DNA from: DASYRX01 sp036003845
Lineage (GTDB): Bacteria > Gemmatimonadota > Gemmatimonadetes > Gemmatimonadales > Gemmatimonadaceae
Direction: 5' to 3'
Assembly: GCA_036003845.1 (NCBI GenBank)
Contig: DASYRX010000248.1
Location: forward strand, 1-18,179
Length of the DNA stretch: 18,179 nucleotides
The first letter of the stretch is position 1, and each line of letters opens with the position of its first letter. The notes beneath the pieces were generated by a model. It worked only from the letters and a program-made list of their open reading frames with translations. It had not been told where the DNA came from and searched no databases. Below, piece after piece: positions 15,136 to 18,179 of the stretch. The position numbers were made by a program, and so were the translations under genes.

Positions 15136-15351
15136 ATGCGCATCGCATTGAACGTCGCCGGCGTGTTGTTTCTGCTCATCGGAGGCGTCTGGTTTCTGCA
15201 GGGAATCAACATCCTTCCGGGGAGCTTCATGACTGGCCAACCGAAGTGGGCCGTCTATGGCGGCCTTCTAGTGGTCGCAGGCATCGGGCTGTTGATTGCG
15301 GCTAAGCGGCATCGACGTGGCAGCGGCAGAGCTGAACGCCATACCCGTTAG
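15136..15351 (+). CDS. Small two-helix membrane protein
   Basis: 71 residues: membrane segment 1 (ALNVAGVLFLLIGGVWFLQGI, about 4-24), a short loop with the characteristic LPGSFMTGQPKW, membrane segment 2 (VYGGLLVVAGIGLLIAA, about 40-56), and a basic tail (KRHRRGSGRAERHTR). The loop resembles a widespread family of tiny bacterial inner-membrane proteins of unknown function. Both ends are likely cytoplasmic. It begins 18 bases after the DUF2891 gene; the ribosome site is weak (GGCGAG). The stop is the TAG of a CGTTAGG motif (15346-15352). Confidence 0.8.
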   Translation: MRIALNVAGVLFLLIGGVWFLQGINILPGSFMTGQPKWAVYGGLLVVAGIGLLIAAKRHRRGSGRAERHTR

Positions 15352-15362
15352 GTGGCAGAACC

Positions 15363-15368
15363 GAGGAG
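15363..15368 (+). promoter_or_regulatory. Ribosome binding site deciding the VOC gene start
   Basis: GAGGAG touches the in-frame TTG at 15369, too close to serve it, but lies 9 bases before the in-frame GTG at 15378, which is therefore the likely start. Confidence 0.65.
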
Positions 15369-15377
15369 TTGAAGCCA

Positions 15378-15785
15378 GTGACTCATCCCTCACTTCAGGC
15401 TAGCATTGCCCCGATGCTCTCCGTCCGCCGAGGCGCTGAGGCAGTCGCGTTCTACAAGAGTGCCTTCGGCGCACAGGAGCTGTTCAAGATCGAGGATGGC
15501 GGAGCTGTCGTGGCGCAGCTGACGGTCCATGGCGCCAAGTTCTGGGTAGCGGATGAGTCCCCGGAGCACCTCAACTTCAGCCCAGAGTCGCTCAACGGCA
15601 GCACCGTCCGTATGGTGCTAGTCGTTAGCGACCCGGTAGCGGTCCACGGAAAGGCCTTGGGTGCCGGCGCGAAACAGATTTGGCCGGTGAGAGAGGAGAA
15701 CGGCTGGTACATTGGCCGTATCCAGGATCCCTTCGGGCACCACTGGGAGATCGGTAAGCCCCTGGGTCCGGACGTCGGTGAATAG
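15378..15785 (+). CDS. VOC/glyoxalase-fold protein, PhnB-like
   Basis: 135-residue vicinal-oxygen-chelate (glyoxalase/bleomycin-resistance/dioxygenase) protein of the PhnB-like type. Two beta-alpha-beta-beta-beta units are visible: IAPMLSVRRGAEAVAFYKSAFGAQELFKIEDGG (10-42) opens the first, and VRMVLVVSDPVAVHGKALGAGA (77-98) the second, ending in the signature GRIQDPFGHHWEIG (113-126). Such proteins use a shared metal site or act as resistance or demethylation enzymes; the reaction here is unknown. GTG 15378 is preferred as start because of the GAGGAG site 9 bases upstream. It follows the small membrane-protein gene by 26 bases and is followed by a 386-base gene-free stretch. Confidence 0.88.
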   Translation: MTHPSLQASIAPMLSVRRGAEAVAFYKSAFGAQELFKIEDGGAVVAQLTVHGAKFWVADESPEHLNFSPESLNGSTVRMVLVVSDPVAVHGKALGAGAKQIWPVREENGWYIGRIQDPFGHHWEIGKPLGPDVGE

Positions 15786-16171
15786 GCGCCGCGGTCGTGC
15801 CTAACACGAAGTCCTGGAATTGTGGCGACTCGTTAGGATGGCCGCGGACCGCGAGGCAGATCAACGGTACATCCGCGATTACGCACCAGCCGGCGCCGGG
15901 ACTAACTCTCTAGCACGCCGGCAAAATGCGGTTCCCTCTCATGCACTCATGCATCGATCTCCATGGCTTAGTAGAGTCCCCCAGATTGCGCTCGTTCTTC
16001 TCGCGTTAAGGCCGTTCTCGACGGCGTCTGGCGTGGTGATGAGAAGTAACCTCTGCGCTTGCCTAACGAGGCGCTCGCGCGGAGTCTCAGTCCGTCTGCA
16101 AACCCTTTCGCGACGGCGCCTATCCAATCGACGTTCCTGGTTACTCCTCGAAGATTGGAATAGGAGGTTCG
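15786..16171. other. Gene-free spacer with an attC-like inverted repeat
   Basis: No supported gene. It holds a short inverted repeat built from opposed CCTAAC and GTTAGG (15800-15837), a tandem 8-mer CTCATGCA repeated twice (15938-15953), one more CCTAACG (16062-16068), and at its end the strong ribosome site AGGAGG (16162-16167) of the next gene. The promoter of that gene is presumably here but I could not identify it. Open frames on both strands are Arg/Ser-rich and look spurious. Confidence 0.6.
15800..15837. repeat. Inverted repeat of the GTTAGG motif with an inner stem
   Basis: CCTAAC (15800-15805) and GTTAGG (15832-15837) form the outer stem; inside them AGTC (15810-15813) pairs with GACT (15827-15830), leaving a 13-base loop. 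It follows the VOC gene stop by 14 bases. The ends resemble the core sites of integron attC elements (GCCTAAC and GTTAGGC), but at about 40 bases it is shorter than known attC sites. Confidence 0.45.
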
Positions 16172-16990
16172 ATGCGATCCTGGGCGACAATCGCGGCTCT
16201 CGCTCTGTGGGCTGTCAGCCCGAGTCCTGCGGCCTCACAACAATCGCCCGCGGCGAAGGCGGCCCGCGCCGAAGTGCTCATCCTTGGCACGTACCACATG
16301 GCCAATCCTGGACGCGACATCTTCAACTCACAGGCAGACGATGTTTTGGCGCCCAAGCGCCAGCAGGAAATCGCACAGCTGATTGCGGTCCTGAAGTCGT
16401 TTCAGCCGACCAAGATTGCGATTGAATCGGACCCCAACGGAGCGCGGCCAGCGCAATACACTGCATATGTCGCGGGCACATACACGCTGACACGTAATGA
16501 GATCGATCAGATCGGATTTCGGCTGGCCAAGGAGCTCGGCCACAAGGCGATTTATCCGGTAGATGCTGACGGCGAGTTCCCGTATCCGCGTCTCGTCGAC
16601 TACGCCAAGGCGCACGGGCGTTCGGCCGCGCTCGACTCGCTGATCGGCGAGATCGGCGCGATGGTCAAGGCGCAGGACGCATATCTGGCGTCGCACAGCA
16701 TACTCGAGACGCTGCTGTACATGAACGGCGACGACAAAGTCGCCGCGGACGTTGGCTTCTACTACCGGCAGGTCCATTTCGGCGAACCATGGAACTGGGC
16801 GGGTGCCGATCTTGTCGGCGACTGGTTCCGTCGCAACATCCGCATCTACAGCAACATCATGGGACTCGTGGACTCGCCTAACGAGCGAATTCTCGTCATC
16901 TACGGCGCTGGACACCTCGGCTGGCTGCGGAACGACGTCGCCAGCGACCCCACCGTGCGCTTGCGCAAGCTCGCTGAGTTCGCCAAGTAA
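16172..16990 (+). CDS. DUF5694 protein, exported, TIKI/TraB-like motifs
   Basis: 272 residues with a Sec signal peptide (residues 1 to about 22, ending PAASQQ). The mature part fits DUF5694: VLILGTYHMANPGRDIFN (35-52), KIAIESDP (81-88), an EIDQIGFRLAKELGHKAIYPVDADGEFPY region (110-138), GDWFRRNIRIYSNIM (216-230) and VIYGAGHLGWLRN (242-254). GxxH (His42), a Glu (Glu85), RN (221-222) and GAGH (His248) reproduce the order of conserved residues in the TIKI/TraB/EreA-like superfamily of putative metallo-hydrolases, which suggests an enzyme; no substrate is known. The start has a near-perfect ribosome site AGGAGG (16162-16167) 4 bases upstream. It converges with the multicopper oxidase gene, with 16 bases between the stops and no obvious terminator. 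Confidence 0.87.
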   Translation: MRSWATIAALALWAVSPSPAASQQSPAAKAARAEVLILGTYHMANPGRDIFNSQADDVLAPKRQQEIAQLIAVLKSFQPTKIAIESDPNGARPAQYTAYVAGTYTLTRNEIDQIGFRLAKELGHKAIYPVDADGEFPYPRLVDYAKAHGRSAALDSLIGEIGAMVKAQDAYLASHSILETLLYMNGDDKVAADVGFYYRQVHFGEPWNWAGADLVGDWFRRNIRIYSNIMGLVDSPNERILVIYGAGHLGWLRNDVASDPTVRLRKLAEFAK

Positions 16991-17006
16991 CGGCGCAGCC
17001 TTACGC

Positions 17007-18179
17007 TTAGCGCACGCGAACCGGCAGTCTGCTGGGGTGACCGGGAACACGCAGATCGACCTCGAGGATGAGCTCGCCCTCCTCGGTCGGCGTGAACTCA
17101 AAATCCTTCGTTATGCCCACGTCGATCCTCATGCGCGCCGGACTTTGCACGATTTGACCAGGCGGGAGGTCTGCGCCGTCACGCGCAACCTGGCGCCACG
17201 CGACAGGCGTGTTCCCATTCAAGAGCCTAACGACGTACTCTCCGTTCGCCGGAATCGCGATGAAGCGAAGACGATGCGGTACGCCAACCTTCATGTCGAT
17301 TGCGGCCGGCGACGCGCTGCCATTGATGAAGATGCTCTCGTGACTGTCGCCCGGACCGCCATTGGAGATCACGAAGATGTGATCCCTGTCGGCGTCCCAT
17401 GATTGCCCCGGCTCGAGCACAGTAAGCGGCCCATACAACCCTGAGTTGAGCTCGTCGAACTGCTCGCTGTGAACGTGATACATGAACGTTCCCGCGCGCG
17501 GTGGCGTCATCTGAACCGTGAACGAGTCGCCCGGCTGCATAGCGGACATGGTGCGACCCGGTGCCCCACTGAAACTGGGAACACCGTCGAAGTAGCTCGC
17601 GAGCTCGATGCCGTGCCAGTGCACACTGAGCGGCACCTTAAGGCGATTGAACACCGTAATCTGCGTCGCCTCGCCCCTCGTTAGGACGATGGGCGTCCCC
17701 GGAATGCGAATCGAATCGCTGGCTGGTGCGTTGTTGCCTGTTTGCAGTACAAAGCCGAGTCCCGACAAATCTCCGAAAACGCGAGGGCGCTCGTTCGCGA
17801 ACAGCCTCAGCCTTCGACGTGGGGCTGCGACCGCCGCGGCAGCAGCTGTCGCGGGCTTGACGGTAATGCCAACCATGGGCCCGGCCATTCCGCTGCTCGC
17901 GTGATCGGCGTGTGCGCTTGCCTGTGCGGCGTTAGGCGCGCCAAAGAGCCGCGCGAAACTCTGCGCGGGTGACATGTGCATGAGAAAGTGACAGTGGAAG
18001 AGCCAATTGCCCGCCCTCTCCGGCACCCATTGAATGGTCATTGTCCGGTTAGGCGCCATGAACTCGCTGACCACGGTTTCGTACTGCGACGGCGGCAACA
18101 CACTGTCATAGGCCGACACACCTCCGCGTTCAACGACGCGGTAGTAGAAACCGTGCAGGTGCATCGTATGCGAGGTCGC
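17007..18179 (-). CDS. Multicopper oxidase, N-terminal part beyond window
   Basis: The visible 390 residues run in from the window edge; the frame is open upstream of the first Met, and SHTMHLHGFYYRV shows that the start lies outside. In visible numbering, HTMHLHG (4-10) and HCHFLMHM (62-69) form the C-terminal-type copper motifs (type 1 ligands His4, Cys63, His68 plus trinuclear-site histidines). After a linker of about 60 residues rich in Ala and His, a second cupredoxin starts (IPGTPIVLTRGEATQITVFNRL) with HWHG (187-190) and YHVH (234-237), the motifs normally found in domain 1. A last cupredoxin without copper ligands closes the protein (HIFVISNGGPG onward). Likely a periplasmic laccase-like or copper-resistance oxidase. 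The motif order is inverted relative to standard three-domain enzymes, so either a permuted protein or a longer duplicated one is present. Confidence 0.9.
   Translation of the reverse strand, partial: ATSHTMHLHGFYYRVVERGGVSAYDSVLPPSQYETVVSEFMAPNRTMTIQWVPERAGNWLFHCHFLMHMSPAQSFARLFGAPNAAQASAHADHASSGMAGPMVGITVKPATAAAAAVAAPRRRLRLFANERPRVFGDLSGLGFVLQTGNNAPASDSIRIPGTPIVLTRGEATQITVFNRLKVPLSVHWHGIELASYFDGVPSFSGAPGRTMSAMQPGDSFTVQMTPPRAGTFMYHVHSEQFDELNSGLYGPLTVLEPGQSWDADRDHIFVISNGGPGDSHESIFINGSASPAAIDMKVGVPHRLRFIAIPANGEYVVRLLNGNTPVAWRQVARDGADLPPGQIVQSPARMRIDVGITKDFEFTPTEEGELILEVDLRVPGHPSRLPVRVR

Larger units (their letters stand above)
428..17936. repeat. Dispersed 7-mer CGTTAGG / CCTAACG (32 copies)
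   Basis: Exact copies begin at 428, 1269, 2007, 2319, 2667, 3066, 5394, 6137, 7454, 7894, 8445, 8721, 9305, 9661, 10093, 10216, 11319, 11748, 12145, 12625, 13172, 13965, 14479, 14788, 15346, 15831, 16062, 16877, 17226, 17679 and 17930 (31 listed; counts are by eye and may be off by one or two). Variants that keep GTTAGG but change the first base begin at 1435, 5920, 7042, 10929, 12002, 12395, 15800 and 18046. About four fifths of the exact copies are followed by C (CGTTAGGC). Both orientations are mixed without relation to gene strand. With about 60 % G+C, chance predicts roughly 2.4 copies on both strands together. Confidence 0.85.

Noticed and set aside
15820..16425. 201-residue plus-strand open frame across the spacer into the DUF5694 gene
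   Set aside because: It overlaps the DUF5694 gene in another frame and has no ribosome site; composition is typical of non-coding GC-rich frames.
428..17936. The GTTAGGC/GCCTAAC copies as an integron cassette array
   Set aside because: Most copies lie inside conserved genes such as sdhA, the Sdh anchor and the amidohydrolase, and except at 15800/15832 they do not face each other at attC distance (about 57-141 bases).
428..17936. Telomere-like TTAGG repeat
   Set aside because: The copies are isolated, never in tandem, and in both orientations.
1..18179. CRISPR array or transposase
   Set aside because: No regularly spaced direct repeats of 24-40 bases and no transposase or integrase motifs were seen.

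Overview
The window reads as a compact, GC-rich bacterial chromosome segment (about 60 % G+C by eye) with short or overlapping gene junctions and secreted proteins carrying Sec or lipoprotein signals. It has a TonB-dependent receptor, so the cell has an outer membrane. The gene set (single-anchor mycobacterial Sdh1-type succinate dehydrogenase, DUF2891, DUF5694, YtcJ-like amidohydrolase lipoprotein, multicopper oxidase) would fit Gemmatimonadota or a related soil phylum. That placement is inference; there is no rRNA or other marker here to prove it.

Layout. 1-3527 (minus): a three-gene unit, PaaK/LuxE-like adenylate-forming enzyme, then an NMT1/SsuA-type substrate-binding lipoprotein, then a TonB-dependent receptor cut by the window edge. 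3528-4367: gene-poor, with nested inverted repeats and a strong rho-independent terminator on the plus strand that has no gene before it. 4368-4541 (plus): a small C-tail-anchored membrane protein, separated from the next unit by a long hairpin. 10010-4588 (minus): a small hypothetical protein, an amidohydrolase lipoprotein, then the succinate dehydrogenase/fumarate reductase genes in the order anchor, flavoprotein, iron-sulfur subunit, packed with TAATG stop/start overlaps. 11531-10218 (minus): an ankyrin-repeat protein ending in a hairpin. 11725-16990: mostly plus-strand accessory genes (secreted alpha/beta hydrolase, OsmC-like protein, SnoaL-like protein, DUF2891 protein, small membrane protein, VOC protein, DUF5694 protein), with one minus-strand thioredoxin-like 2Fe-2S ferredoxin among them. 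17007-18179 (minus): the C-terminal part of a multicopper oxidase with an unusual order of copper motifs.

The most striking signal is not a gene. The 7-mer CGTTAGG (mostly CGTTAGGC; CCTAACG on the other strand) occurs 32 times by my reading, plus 8 near-copies that keep GTTAGG, spaced about 450 bases apart. It occurs on both strands, inside and between genes, and in all three reading frames (as Pro-Asn, Leu-Thr, Leu-Gly or Val-Arg), often forcing codons such as TTA, CTA and AGG that should be uncommon in GC-rich DNA. Chance predicts about two to three copies. This points to selection on the DNA itself, in the manner of a DNA-uptake sequence, a HIP1-like motif or a chromosome-maintenance signal. 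I know of no described function for this motif in such an organism.
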